Counted from the first letter of the stretch, positions 45,527-54,955 are shown. The stretch: DNA of 64,000 nt from CAZHEV01 sp964531335 [NCBI: uncultured bacterium] (GCA_964531335.1 CAZHEV010000002.1:204016-268015), one strand, 5' to 3'. The notes: generated by a model not told the origin, from the sequence alone. Translations and numbers: made by a program.

Positions 45527-46165
45527 ATGAATCCTGGGCGGCTATGCGCGATCTTTGTCCTGGTCTTGTTCTGCGCGGTGGCTTCATCAGATGCCTCGGA
45601 AAACACCGACGCCAAGTGGGCGCTGCACTTCGCTGGAGATCACAACCCTCAGGATAACACCTGCGCCCTCCATCTCGACGATTGCTCCGATGGGACCATG
45701 GTGACCAGGGGGCCCGGGGGAGTGGGCCGCTATGACATCTTCGTGGTCGCCATTGAAGTAAGCGGGATCAGCGCGACCAGGTACGGCTTGTGCTGCGAGG
45801 GCTCCTTCTTCTTCTACGGCTGGACGAGCTGTTCGGTCCTCGAGATTCCGGAGGCGGGATGGCCGGGGTGCGGGACCGGCAACGCGCAGACCTGGAGCTT
45901 CGAGCAGCCGGGACCGCACGTGACCGCCGGGGTCCTCGACGTGTACGTTTACGGAACGTCGAGGCTCGCCACCTGCACCGACCCGAGGACCGGAACCGGA
46001 GAGTGGTGCGACGGTTCCAGCCCTTCTCCCATATGCAATACGATCTCCGACTCCCGTTACTTCGGATCGGTGGGTTTCGGACAGGCGGGTTACAATCCCT
46101 GCGGCTTGAAGGGAAACGGCGAGGAGACCACTTGGGGACGCCTGAAGTCCATGTACCGTAAGTGA
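45527..46165 (+). CDS. Cys-rich secreted protein of unknown function
   Basis: 212 residues with a signal peptide ending near ASSDASE. The mature part starts KWALHFAGDHNPQDNTC and has ten or more Cys, with repeated Gly/Trp/aromatic patches (FFFYGWTSC, EIPEAGWPGC, GYNPCG). I recall similar proteins mostly from uncultured FCB-type bacteria, but no function. AAGGAG overlaps the S46 peptidase stop, so the two are cotranscribed. Disulfide pairing in the periplasm or outside is likely. Confidence 0.8.
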   Translation: MNPGRLCAIFVLVLFCAVASSDASENTDAKWALHFAGDHNPQDNTCALHLDDCSDGTMVTRGPGGVGRYDIFVVAIEVSGISATRYGLCCEGSFFFYGWTSCSVLEIPEAGWPGCGTGNAQTWSFEQPGPHVTAGVLDVYVYGTSRLATCTDPRTGTGEWCDGSSPSPICNTISDSRYFGSVGFGQAGYNPCGLKGNGEETTWGRLKSMYRK

Positions 46166-46421
46166 CGCGGGCCGTTCTTCAACCCTGCGAACGCAAGTCG
46201 ATCCCCTGTACATCTTGCCGCGTATGCTCCGGGCGCGGCCGCGCGTCGGGGAATCCCTTATGGCGTATCCGCCGCAAGAGCGCTCCAGCGGGGTCTACCG
46301 GTCGATTCCAGCTTGCATCCCGCGCCGCGCTCTTCTATGCTCACTCTACTATATCGTCAACTGGGCGCGTCACGAATCCGGCTTGTCACAAGTACTATCC
46401 GTCGATAGAAAGGACATCAAG

Positions 46422-47513
46422 ATGCCCTCCAGAGAGATTGGACCGTTCACCGCGTCCTACCTGCAGGTGATGGATGAGGCGGGGAAGGTCGATGAGGAGT
46501 TGGAGCCCGATCTCAGCGACGATCAGCTGGTCCAACTATACCGCACAATGTTCCTGTCTCGGGAGGCCGACCAGCGAATGCTGAGGCTCCAGCGTCAGGG
46601 CCGGGTGGGCACCTTCGGGCCGTCCACCGGTCAAGAGGCATGCGTCTGCGCGTCCGTGCTGGCGATGACCGAGAAGGACTGGTTCGTGCCGGCCTTCAGG
46701 GAGTTCGGCGGTTACATAGCCCGTGGTGTGCCTATCAGCAGGATCTACCTCTTTCACAACGGCTTCGAAGAAGGGAACAGGGTGGAGAAAGTGGGCCGCA
46801 CGCTCCCCATATCCATAGTGGTCGGGGCTCAGCTTCTTCACGCGGCGGGCATCGGCTATGCCATGAAGTACAAAGGAGAGAAGGACTCAGCGGCCGTGAC
46901 GTATTTCGGAGACGGCGCCACCTCGCAGGGCGACTTCCATGAAGCCATGAACTTCGCCGCGGTCTGGAAGGCGCCGGTCGTTTTTATCTGTCAGAACAAT
47001 CAATGGGCCATATCGGTCCCGCTCAAGAAACAAACCGCGTCTGAGACCCTGGCCCAGAAGGCCATAGCGTACAACATGCCGGGGGTGCAAGTTGACGGAA
47101 ACGACGCGCTCGCCGTCTACAAGGCGACGGCGGAGGCGTTGGAGCGGGCCCGCTCCGGGGAGGGCCCGACGTTCATAGAGGCGGTGACCTACAGGCTCAT
47201 GATGCACACCACGGCTGATGATCCAAAGAAATACCGATCCGAGGAAGAGGTGCAGGAGTGGTGGGAGAAGGAGCCCTTGAAGAGGATGAAGCTCTACCTC
47301 GAGAACAAAGGTATATGGGACGACGACAAGCAGTCATCTATGGAAAAGGAGATAAAAGAGGAGATCGACGCGGAGGTGAAGAAATTCGAGTCGATGGGCG
47401 GGTTCAAACCGGATGCTTGCTTCGACCATGTGTACGCGACGAGTCACGAGGTAATTGAAGAGCAGCGGGCCGAGTTCCTGGACAATCTGGAGAAGGAGGC
47501 CGGCGATGCCTAA
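46422..47513 (+). CDS. pdhA: 2-oxoacid (pyruvate) dehydrogenase E1, alpha subunit
   Basis: Thiamin-diphosphate-dependent decarboxylase subunit, 363 residues. The ThDP motif GDGATSQGDFHEAMNFA ending in QNNQWAIS is complete, and the activation-loop type segment YRLMMHTTADDP is present. ATG at 46422 follows GAAAGGA, and the longer open frame upstream has no homology. It heads the complex operon. Pyruvate versus branched-chain 2-oxoacid specificity is not certain; both subfamilies share these motifs. Confidence 0.93.
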   Translation: MPSREIGPFTASYLQVMDEAGKVDEELEPDLSDDQLVQLYRTMFLSREADQRMLRLQRQGRVGTFGPSTGQEACVCASVLAMTEKDWFVPAFREFGGYIARGVPISRIYLFHNGFEEGNRVEKVGRTLPISIVVGAQLLHAAGIGYAMKYKGEKDSAAVTYFGDGATSQGDFHEAMNFAAVWKAPVVFICQNNQWAISVPLKKQTASETLAQKAIAYNMPGVQVDGNDALAVYKATAEALERARSGEGPTFIEAVTYRLMMHTTADDPKKYRSEEEVQEWWEKEPLKRMKLYLENKGIWDDDKQSSMEKEIKEEIDAEVKKFESMGGFKPDACFDHVYATSHEVIEEQRAEFLDNLEKEAGDA

Positions 47514-48486
47514 GCGCAATATGGTCCAGGCCTTGAACCTGGCGCTCGACCAGGAGATGTCCGGGGACGACAGCGTCATCGTGATGGGAGAGGACGTCGG
47601 TCTCGACGGAGGCGTGTTCAGGGTTACGGACAACCTTTTCGGGAAGTACGGAGAGGATCGGGTCATGGACACTCCGTTGGCCGAGGCGGGCATTCTGGGA
47701 ACGGCCATTGGGATGGCCCTGGCGGGCCTGAGGCCAGTCGCGGAGATGCAGTTCTCGGGATTCTCATATCTCATGTTCGGCCAGCTCGAGTGTCATGCCT
47801 CCAGGTACCGTTCGAGGACTCAGGGACAGCGGGGCTGCCCGCTGGTCGTCCGGATGCCATATGGGGGCGGCGTAAGGGCGCTGGAGCATCATTCGGAGAG
47901 CCGCGAGGCGAGCTACGCCCATCTGCCGGGGGTGAAGGTGGTCATCCCCTCGTCTCCGAGAAACGCCAGAGCGCTTCTCGTCGCCGCGATACGCGATCCC
48001 GATCCGGTCATATTCATGGAGCCGAAGAGATCATATCGAGCTTTCAAGGAGGAAGTTCCCGAGGAAGAGGAGGTGCTGGAGATCGGGAAGGCCCAGTTGG
48101 TCCAGGAGGGCACCGACATCACTGTCATTTCTTGGGGCGCCATGATGAGGGGCGCGCTCTCCGCCGTCGCGGAGCTGGGGGAGGAGCGCGAGGCGAGCGT
48201 GGAGGTGATAGACCTGTTGACAATGTCTCCCATGGACGCGAAGACGATCGCGGAATCCGTGAAGAAGACGGGCAGATGCGTCGTCGTCCAGGAGGCGCCT
48301 CGATCGATAAGCATTTCCTCCGAGGTGGTGGCCGCGATAAACGACAGGGTTTTGCTATATCTGGAAGCGCCGGTGAAGCGGGTTTCGGGGTACGACGTGG
48401 TCACGCCGTACTTCGGTCGCGAGATGAACTATATCCCGAGTACCGCGCGAATAAAGAGGGAGATACTCAAAACGCTGGATTTCTAG
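47506..48486 (+). CDS. pdhB: 2-oxoacid (pyruvate) dehydrogenase E1, beta subunit
   Basis: 326-residue partner of E1 alpha, completing the ThDP site at the subunit interface. Typical segments GEDVGLDGGVFRVT, DTPLAEAGILGTAIGMA and VEVIDLLTMSPMD are present. ATG at 47506 overlaps the alpha-subunit stop by 8 bp after AGAAGGAGG. A second, broken E1 beta copy lies at 42079-42758. Confidence 0.94.
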   Translation: MPKRNMVQALNLALDQEMSGDDSVIVMGEDVGLDGGVFRVTDNLFGKYGEDRVMDTPLAEAGILGTAIGMALAGLRPVAEMQFSGFSYLMFGQLECHASRYRSRTQGQRGCPLVVRMPYGGGVRALEHHSESREASYAHLPGVKVVIPSSPRNARALLVAAIRDPDPVIFMEPKRSYRAFKEEVPEEEEVLEIGKAQLVQEGTDITVISWGAMMRGALSAVAELGEEREASVEVIDLLTMSPMDAKTIAESVKKTGRCVVVQEAPRSISISSEVVAAINDRVLLYLEAPVKRVSGYDVVTPYFGREMNYIPSTARIKREILKTLDF

Positions 48487-48579
48487 GAGGGCGGCGACGA
48501 GCGTACTTGTGCTCTCCACAGCCCCCCGGGTTAGGTCTTCACGGTCCCCGGGAGTGCTGGTCGATAAAGGAGGTCAGCC

Positions 48580-50079
48580 GTGTTCGAGTTTAAGTTGCCC
48601 GATCTTGGTGAAGGCATACACGAAGGCGAGATCCTGAAATGGTACGTGGAGAAGGGTGACACTATAAAGGAGGATGACCCGCTCGTCGAGATAGAGACCG
48701 ACAAAGCGGCGGTGACGATACCGTCGCCTAAGTCGGGAAAGATCGCGTCACTTTCGGGAGATGTCGGCGACACCGTGAACGTGGGCGACGTGATAGTGGT
48801 TATCGACGAGGGCGGCGAGGCTGAGGCGGAGCCGGAGAAGAAGGAGCCGGAGAAGAAGGAGCCCGAAAAGAAGGAGAAGAAGGAGAAGGAAGAGAAACCC
48901 AAGAAAGAGGAGAAGCCGGAGAAGGAGGAGAAGAAACCCAAGAAGGGCGAGCCCGAGAAAGAAGAGGCGGAGCCCGAGAAGATAGAAGGCACGCTGGAGG
49001 AAGAGAAGAAGGAGAAGGCTGAAAAGGAGCCCAAGGAAGAAGAAGAGAAGCCGGAGAAAGAAGAGAAGCCGGAGAAAGAAGAGAAGCCGGAGAAAGAGGA
49101 GAAGCGCGAGAGGCCCATACCGGCCGCGCCTGCCACCAGGAGACTCGCCAGAGAGCTGGGCGTCGACCTCAAGAAGGTGAAACCGAGCGGGCCGGGAGGT
49201 CGTGTGACCTCTGAGGACGTCCAGAAGGCGGCTTCCGGCAGGGAGGAGGTTGAAAAAGAGAAGGCCCCTCAGAAGCCGGAAGAGGGCCGCAAGACAGAAG
49301 CGGAGTACGCGGCGCGCGCGACCTCGGCGATTCCGTTCCTGGACATAGAGCCGCTGCCCGACTTCACCGAGTGGGGAAAGGTCGAGAAAGTGCCTTTGCG
49401 CTCTATCCGCCGCAAGGTGGCCCGTAAGATGGTCACCTCGATGGTGCTCATACCACACGTCACCCATATGGATGAGGCGGACGTGACGGAGCTGGAGGAG
49501 TTTCGCAAGAAGGAAAAGAAGCGGCATGAAGGGGGGCCCGGCGAGCACCTGACCCTTCTGGCGTTCGTCGTCAAGGCGGTGGCGGCGGGGCTCAGGGCGG
49601 CACCGGCCTTCAACGCGAGCATCGATCCGTTCAACGAAGAGGTGATCTACAAGAAATTCTATAACATAGGCATCGCGGTGGACACGGGAAAGGGGCTGGT
49701 GGTTCCCGTTGTGAAGCAGGCCGACTGCAAGAGCATACTGCAGATATCCGAGGACATCTCGAAGCTAAGCAAGGCCGCGAGAGACGGCGAGTTGGAGGTG
49801 CCGGACTTGAGAGGGGGCACGTTCTCCATCACGAACGTCGGGCCTCTCGGGGGCACGGCTCTCGTGCCGACGATCAACTACCCCGAGTCGGCCATTCTGG
49901 GCATGGGGAAAGTCCAGCAAAAACCAGTGGTCCGCGATGGAGAGATAGTAATCCGAAGTCTGCTGCCGCTCGCGCTCTCCTTCGATCACAGGATCGCCGA
50001 TGGAGCCGACGCGGCCAGGTTTGTGAGCGAGGTAGTGCGACATCTGTCCGATCCAAACTTGCTGCTTCTGGAGACCTAG
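48580..50079 (+). CDS. pdhC: 2-oxoacid dehydrogenase E2 (dihydrolipoyl acyltransferase)
   Basis: 499 residues. A lipoyl domain has the lipoylated Lys42 (EIETDKAAVTIPSP). The linker (about 78-178) is almost purely Lys, Glu and Pro instead of the usual Ala/Pro. The peripheral-subunit-binding domain (about 183-216) reads PATRRLARELGVDLKKVKPS. The catalytic acyltransferase domain carries DHRIADG (His470, Asp474). GTG start after AAAGGAGG. The operon order E1 alpha, E1 beta, E2, E3 is complete. The highly charged linker is the odd feature. Confidence 0.95.
   Translation: MFEFKLPDLGEGIHEGEILKWYVEKGDTIKEDDPLVEIETDKAAVTIPSPKSGKIASLSGDVGDTVNVGDVIVVIDEGGEAEAEPEKKEPEKKEPEKKEKKEKEEKPKKEEKPEKEEKKPKKGEPEKEEAEPEKIEGTLEEEKKEKAEKEPKEEEEKPEKEEKPEKEEKPEKEEKRERPIPAAPATRRLARELGVDLKKVKPSGPGGRVTSEDVQKAASGREEVEKEKAPQKPEEGRKTEAEYAARATSAIPFLDIEPLPDFTEWGKVEKVPLRSIRRKVARKMVTSMVLIPHVTHMDEADVTELEEFRKKEKKRHEGGPGEHLTLLAFVVKAVAAGLRAAPAFNASIDPFNEEVIYKKFYNIGIAVDTGKGLVVPVVKQADCKSILQISEDISKLSKAARDGELEVPDLRGGTFSITNVGPLGGTALVPTINYPESAILGMGKVQQKPVVRDGEIVIRSLLPLALSFDHRIADGADAARFVSEVVRHLSDPNLLLLET
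49045..49098 (+). repeat. Three tandem 18-bp units in the E2 linker
   Basis: GAGAAGCCGGAGAAAGAA is repeated at 49045, 49063 and 49081 (last copy with one change), encoding EKPEKE. It sits inside a purine-rich coding stretch of about 280 bp (roughly 48826-49110). Confidence 0.9.
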
Positions 50080-50133
50080 GAGCAGGCGGGCTCCGGGCGG
50101 GTTGGACCTCATAGAGCGAGAGGGGTCAGAGAA

Positions 50134-51552
50134 ATGGTGATGGGCAGTCTTAATCAGGAGGCGGAGGTAGCGATAATCGGGGGAGGACCGGGAGGCTACG
50201 TGGCCGCCATCAGGGCCGCCGACCTCGGCAAGGAGGTCGTCCTGATAGAGGAGAGGGATAGCCTCGGAGGCGTGTGCCTCCTCGAAGGGTGCATACCCTC
50301 GAAGGCGCTCATCACCGCCGTCGAGATAATGTACTCAGCCCGGGAAGCCGAGAAGATGGGGTTGACCTACAAGGATCTCTCCGTCGATCCGGCGGGCCTT
50401 CGCAAATGGACCGACCGTGTGGTGGGCGGGCTGACGAAAGGCGTCGACAGCCTGCTCAAGAAGCGCGGCGTTGAGGTGGTGAAAGGAAGGGCCCGGTTCA
50501 GGGACGGCAAGACGCTCTCCATCGAGGGAGAGGACGTTACCGGTATCGAGTTCAAGCACTGCATCATAGCGACCGGGTCCAGGGCGGCTGAGCTGCCGGC
50601 AGCAAAGGACGTCCCGGTATGGACGTCGAAAGAGGCGCTGGAGCTTTCCGAGATCCCAGAGACTCTTCTGATAGTGGGCGGAGGTTACATAGGCCTCGAG
50701 CTCGGACTGGTCTATGCCGGCCTCGGGAGCAAAATAACCGTGGTGGAGTTCCTGCCTCATCTTCTCACGGGACCGGATCGGGACCTGGTCGAAGTGGTCG
50801 TGAAGAGTTGCGAGAAGAGGTTCGAGTCGATTCTCGTCGAGTCCAAAGTCGTGGGAATAGAGAAGACCGACGGGGGGTTCGCGGTATCGATCGAACGCGG
50901 GGGGGAGACCAACAAGGAGGAGTACAGCCAGGTTCTGGCGGCGGTGGGCAGGGTGCCTAACACGGACGATCTGGGCCTGGACAACACGAAGGTGGCCACC
51001 AACGACAAGGGCTTCATTGAGATCGACGAGAGGCGCAAGACGGCGGAAGATCGGATCTACGCAATAGGAGACGTGACTCCGGGCCCGATGCTCGCACACA
51101 AGGCGAGCCGCGAGGGGAAGGTCGCGGCCGAGGTGATCGCGCGGCACGAATCCGCCTTCGACAACCGTGCGATACCCGCGGTGGTCTTCACCGATCCGGA
51201 GATAGCTTGGGCGGGCTTGACGGAGCAGGAGGCGCGCGACCAAGGGCTCAACGTAAGAGTGGGCCGTTTTCCGCTGAGGGCGCTGGGACGCGCCAGGACC
51301 CTCGGGCGGACGGAGGGCCTTGCGAAGATCATCTCCGACGCGGAGAGCGGGACCGTCCTGGGAGTGGGGCTTGTGGGGGCCAATGTCTCCGAGCTCATAG
51401 CCGAAGGCACTCTCGCCATAGAAATGGGCGCTACGCTGGAGGATCTGCAGGTCACCATTCACCCGCACCCGACGCTCTCCGAGGCCATGATGGAGGCGGC
51501 TGAGGTGGCGGCGGGCGAGCCCATTCATATCATGCCGCCAAAGAAAGAGTAA
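50134..51552 (+). CDS. lpdA: Dihydrolipoyl dehydrogenase (E3)
   Basis: 472-residue FAD-dependent disulfide reductase that reoxidises lipoyl groups with NAD. The FAD motif IIGGGPGGYVAAIRA, the redox pair in GGVCLLEGCIPSK, the NAD motif IVGGGYIGLELG, AIGDVTPGPMLAHKA and the C-terminal active-site His in HPHPTLSEA are all present. It is the last gene of the 2-oxoacid dehydrogenase operon. Confidence 0.96.
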   Translation: MVMGSLNQEAEVAIIGGGPGGYVAAIRAADLGKEVVLIEERDSLGGVCLLEGCIPSKALITAVEIMYSAREAEKMGLTYKDLSVDPAGLRKWTDRVVGGLTKGVDSLLKKRGVEVVKGRARFRDGKTLSIEGEDVTGIEFKHCIIATGSRAAELPAAKDVPVWTSKEALELSEIPETLLIVGGGYIGLELGLVYAGLGSKITVVEFLPHLLTGPDRDLVEVVVKSCEKRFESILVESKVVGIEKTDGGFAVSIERGGETNKEEYSQVLAAVGRVPNTDDLGLDNTKVATNDKGFIEIDERRKTAEDRIYAIGDVTPGPMLAHKASREGKVAAEVIARHESAFDNRAIPAVVFTDPEIAWAGLTEQEARDQGLNVRVGRFPLRALGRARTLGRTEGLAKIISDAESGTVLGVGLVGANVSELIAEGTLAIEMGATLEDLQVTIHPHPTLSEAMMEAAEVAAGEPIHIMPPKKE

Positions 51553-51644
51553 CTGTTTAATTCACAGCCGGTTGGCACTTTGCGCTCGAGCTGATTCCAG
51601 GTGACTGGAGCCCTGCGCGGGTTGAGGACGATCGGGAAGGCCAA

Positions 51645-53111
51645 ATGAAGCATCGAGTCGAGAAGGACACGCTGGGGAAGGTGAAGGTTCCCGGAGATCG
51701 CTACTACGGCGCTCAGACCCAGCGCGCGGTCGAGAATTTTCCGGTCAGCGGGCTTAGGCTCCAGCCGAGCTTCGTGCGGGCCCAGGCGGTGATAAAGAAG
51801 TCGGCGGCCCTGGCCAACATGGAGTCAGGCCGGCTCGATGCGAAGGTGGGGCGGGCTCTGACCAAGGCGGCGGATGAGGTGATGGCCGGGCGCTTCGGGG
51901 ACCACTTCGTGGTGGATGTCTTTCAGGCGGGCGCCGGGACCTCGCAGAACATGAACATCAATGAGGTTCTGGCGAACAGGGCATCGGAGATGCTTGGCGG
52001 CAAGCTGGGGGACTACTCGCGGGTTCACCCGAACGACCATGCGAATATGTGCCAGTCCACCAACGACACTATTCACACGGCCATACACATTTCAGCTTAC
52101 ACCGAGATAGAAGAGCGCCTGCTTCCCGCCGCGGGCCTTCTAGAGAAGGCGCTGAGAAGCAAGGCGAGACGGTTCTCGAAGGTAGTCAAGTCCGGGCGCA
52201 CTCACATGCAGGACGCCGTTCCGGTGACACTCGGCCAAGAGTTCGGCGCGTATGCCTCGATGATAGCGGGGGGCCGCCGCCGGGTGGGCCTGGCCGCGGA
52301 CGCCCTGCTGGAGCTGGGCATCGGCGGAACCGCTGTTGGGACCGGGCTCAACACGCATGCCGGTTATAGACAGCGCGTCCTGGCCCACATCGTCGGCGAG
52401 ACGGGCTACGAGTTCAAGGGCGCCTCTGATCTTTTCGAAGCGATGCAGGGCATGGACGCGGTGGTGGAGGTCGCGGGCGCCTTGCGGGCGCTCGTCACGA
52501 GCCTCCGCAAAATCAGCGGCGATCTTATCCTCCTGAGCTCGGGACCTCGCACCGGGCTGCATGAGATCCGGCTGCCGGCGGTTCAGCCCGGCTCCTCGAT
52601 CATGCCCGGCAAGGTGAACCCGGTGCTCCCGGAGATGATGAGCATGGTTTGCTTCCACGCGCTCGGCTGCGACGCCGCGATCACCTCGGCCGCGCAGGCG
52701 GGGCAGCTGGAGCTGAATGTCATGATGCCGGTGATCGCGTACAATCTGCTCCAGGAGATCGAGATACTGGAGGGAGGCATGCGCGCTCTGGCCGAGCGCT
52801 GCGTGGACGGCATAGATGCCGAGGTGGAAGTGTGCGAGCTCAACGCGGAGCGAAGCCCCGCGCTGGCGACCGCCTTGAGCCCACAGATCGGCTATTCAAA
52901 GGCCGCGGAGCTGGCGCAGGAGGCCCTGGAGAAGGACGTTCTGATCCGTGACCTGGTCTCGAAGAAGAAGATCCTCGACGAGGCCGAGCTCAGGGAAATC
53001 ATGGACATTCGTCGGATGACCGAGATCCCCGGCTCTTCGGAGGCGTCTAAAGATAATAGGCCTGGGAGCTCCCGCAAGCGGGCTTCGAGAAAGAGGCGCA
53101 AGGGCTCATAG
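51645..53111 (+). CDS. Aspartate ammonia-lyase / class II fumarase family enzyme
   Basis: 488-residue member of the aspartase/fumarase superfamily, which removes ammonia from aspartate or hydrates fumarate. Signature GSSIMPGKVNP carries the catalytic Ser loop, and VHPNDHANMCQSTND and SGRTHMQDAVPVTLGQEF are present. NPVLPE after the signature resembles aspartases, while PGKVNP and RTH occur in fumarases and in Bacillus-type AspB. I lean to aspartase but cannot exclude fumarase. A basic tail (KRASRKRRKGS) is extra. GGGAAGG precedes the ATG. Confidence 0.85.
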   Translation: MKHRVEKDTLGKVKVPGDRYYGAQTQRAVENFPVSGLRLQPSFVRAQAVIKKSAALANMESGRLDAKVGRALTKAADEVMAGRFGDHFVVDVFQAGAGTSQNMNINEVLANRASEMLGGKLGDYSRVHPNDHANMCQSTNDTIHTAIHISAYTEIEERLLPAAGLLEKALRSKARRFSKVVKSGRTHMQDAVPVTLGQEFGAYASMIAGGRRRVGLAADALLELGIGGTAVGTGLNTHAGYRQRVLAHIVGETGYEFKGASDLFEAMQGMDAVVEVAGALRALVTSLRKISGDLILLSSGPRTGLHEIRLPAVQPGSSIMPGKVNPVLPEMMSMVCFHALGCDAAITSAAQAGQLELNVMMPVIAYNLLQEIEILEGGMRALAERCVDGIDAEVEVCELNAERSPALATALSPQIGYSKAAELAQEALEKDVLIRDLVSKKKILDEAELREIMDIRRMTEIPGSSEASKDNRPGSSRKRASRKRRKGS

Positions 53112-53118
53112 CCCTTGC
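53098..53118 (+). terminator. Hairpin overlapping the lyase stop codon
   Basis: GCAAGGGCT and AGCCCTTGC form a perfect 9-bp stem around CAT, covering the stop codon (53109-53111). No T-tract. It may be a weak terminator or an mRNA stem separating the lyase and ferritin genes. Confidence 0.45.
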
Positions 53119-53166
53119 ACGAGGGAACGGCCGAGGCGGTCGCGGACCTAGTGTAAAGGAGAGAAA

Positions 53167-53685
53167 ATGTTAAGTGCTAAGATGCAGAAGGCGTTGAACG
53201 AGCAGCTCAACTTCGAGTACTACTCCGGCTACATCTACCTGTCCATGTCGGCTTTCTTCGACTCCAAGGGGCTCAAAGGGGCGGCCAATTGGATGCGCGT
53301 GCAGTACCATGAGGAGCTCACTCACGTTGACCGATTCTTCAACTATATCAACGAGCGCGGAGGCAAGGTCGTGCTCGCGGAGATCGCCAAGCCTCAGGCC
53401 ACCTGGAAAACCAACCTGGCGGTATTCCAGGATGCTTTGAAGCACGAAGAGAAGGTCACCGCAAGGATAGGCAAGCTCGTGGAAATGGCCCGGCAGGAGA
53501 AGGACCATTCCACAGAGAACTTCCTTCAGTGGTTCGTGGCGGAGCAGGTGGAGGAGGAGGCTTCCGTGGGGGAGATAGTGGACAGGCTCAAGCTCGCCGG
53601 CGAGACAGGCGGGGGCATGTTCATGTTGGACAAAGAGCTGGCCGGAAGGGTATTCACACCCCCCGCCGCATCCGAAGACGCATAG
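53167..53685 (+). CDS. ftnA: Ferritin (FtnA type)
   Basis: 172-residue iron-storage protein forming a 24-mer shell. The di-iron ferroxidase residues are visible: Glu in QLNFEYYSGYIYLSMSAF, Glu and His in YHEELTHVDRF, and later Glu and Gln in EQVEEEASV. AAAGGAG precedes the ATG. Together with the next ferritin-like gene it suggests an iron or peroxide-defence unit. Confidence 0.95.
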   Translation: MLSAKMQKALNEQLNFEYYSGYIYLSMSAFFDSKGLKGAANWMRVQYHEELTHVDRFFNYINERGGKVVLAEIAKPQATWKTNLAVFQDALKHEEKVTARIGKLVEMARQEKDHSTENFLQWFVAEQVEEEASVGEIVDRLKLAGETGGGMFMLDKELAGRVFTPPAASEDA

Positions 53686-53717
53686 ATGGTTCGCGATAAT
53701 GGAAGGGAGACACTGCG

Positions 53718-54227
53718 ATGACGGTTGAAGAGGCTCTCAAGACCGCTATAGAGTACGAGAACAGAGTGACCGATGTCTATCGGGACGCTCGGGACAAGAT
53801 AGAGGATCCGGTGGGCCAGAGAGTGTTCCGCCTGCTCGCCCTCGAGGAAGAAGGGCACGTCGCCTATCTGCAGAGCAGGCTGGAGCAGTGGCAAAGGGAC
53901 GGCAAGATCGACATCGGAGGGCTGAAAACCGCGATTCCATCCAAGACTTCCATAGATAAGGCCGCATCGGAGCTGAAGACGGATGTGCCCAGAAAGCCCA
54001 TGGACCTGGAGCTAGAGCTGCTCAATCAAGCCCTGGAGATAGAGCGGAAGACCAGCGATTACTACAGGAAGCTGGTCGAGGAGATTCCGGGCGAAGAGAA
54101 GAAGCTCTTCAAGCGCTTTCTGGAGATAGAAGTCGGCCACCAGGCCATAGTGGAGGCGGAGATAAGCTCGGTCAAAGGGCTCGGCGTATGGTTTGACATG
54201 GACGAGTTCAGGCTGGAGAGCGGTTGA
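53718..54227 (+). CDS. Rubrerythrin-like ferritin-family protein
   Basis: 169-residue four-helix protein with two metal-binding halves: YENRVTDVY and EEEGHVAYLQ in the first, IERKTSDYY and EIEVGHQAIVEAE in the second. This gives the Glu and ExxH ligands of an erythrin-type di-iron site. No rubredoxin domain is present. GGAAGGGAG precedes the ATG. It lies 32 bp after ferritin. A peroxide or iron role is likely, with the exact activity unknown. Confidence 0.88.
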   Translation: MTVEEALKTAIEYENRVTDVYRDARDKIEDPVGQRVFRLLALEEEGHVAYLQSRLEQWQRDGKIDIGGLKTAIPSKTSIDKAASELKTDVPRKPMDLELELLNQALEIERKTSDYYRKLVEEIPGEEKKLFKRFLEIEVGHQAIVEAEISSVKGLGVWFDMDEFRLESG

Positions 54228-54304
54228 TCGCGTAATCCGCGTCGGGGTTCCTCGCGCCCGGAGTCGCGCGCGGGGAGCCCCTGTTCCCCTGACTTCAGAC
54301 CCGG

Positions 54305-54955
54305 ATGTTCCTCGCAATGAAGAATGTGCTATACCTCGTCGCCTTCGCCGTCGCCATGGGATACCTGGAGGCGGCGGTGGTCGTCTATCTGCGCGAGATC
54401 TACTACCAGAACGGCTTTCACTTTCCCATAACCATAATCACCGACAAGATCGCGGCCGTGGAGATACTGAGGGAGCTCGCGACGCTGATAATGCTCGCGG
54501 CGCCCGCGTGTCTGGCGTATCGCCGTTTCATAGGCCGCCTGGCCGCATTCTCTCTGATGTTCGGGATCTGGGACATCGTATACTACATCTCCCTCAAGGC
54601 GGTCCTGGACTGGCCCCCTTCTCTTTTGACCTGGGACATTCTATTCCTCATACCGGTTCCGTGGGTGGGACCGGTGATAGCGCCGATGATCGTATCCCTC
54701 TGTCTGATAGCGGGGGGACTGATCGTGCTTCGCTTCGAGGGCGCAGGCATGCCTTACTCCGTGAAACCCCGGGAGTGGGCGGGCGCCGTCGCAGGCGCGC
54801 TGATAGTGATTATTAGCTTTACCATGGACTTTATCCTTGTTATTAGGACAGGCGAGCACGGCGCCTTCAATTGGCCCGTCTTCGCGGCCGGTCTTGCGAT
54901 AGGCTGGATCGCGTTCGGCTCCACCCTGAGGAGAACGGCCGCCCTGAACAGGTGA
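54305..54955 (+). CDS. Conserved multi-pass membrane protein of unknown function
   Basis: 216 residues with about six membrane segments (VLYLVAFAVAMGYLEAAVVV, then IMLAAPACLAY, and others). The charged segment VYLREIYYQNGFHFPITIITDKIA follows the first segment. No ribosome-binding site is evident, and ATG 54317 is an alternative start. It follows the two ferritin genes on the same strand. I do not recognise the family. Confidence 0.75.
   Translation: MFLAMKNVLYLVAFAVAMGYLEAAVVVYLREIYYQNGFHFPITIITDKIAAVEILRELATLIMLAAPACLAYRRFIGRLAAFSLMFGIWDIVYYISLKAVLDWPPSLLTWDILFLIPVPWVGPVIAPMIVSLCLIAGGLIVLRFEGAGMPYSVKPREWAGAVAGALIVIISFTMDFILVIRTGEHGAFNWPVFAAGLAIGWIAFGSTLRRTAALNR

Noticed and set aside
51573-51584. 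TTGGCACTTTGCGC before the aspartase/fumarase as a sigma-54 promoter
   Set aside because: GG to GC spacing is too short for sigma-54.
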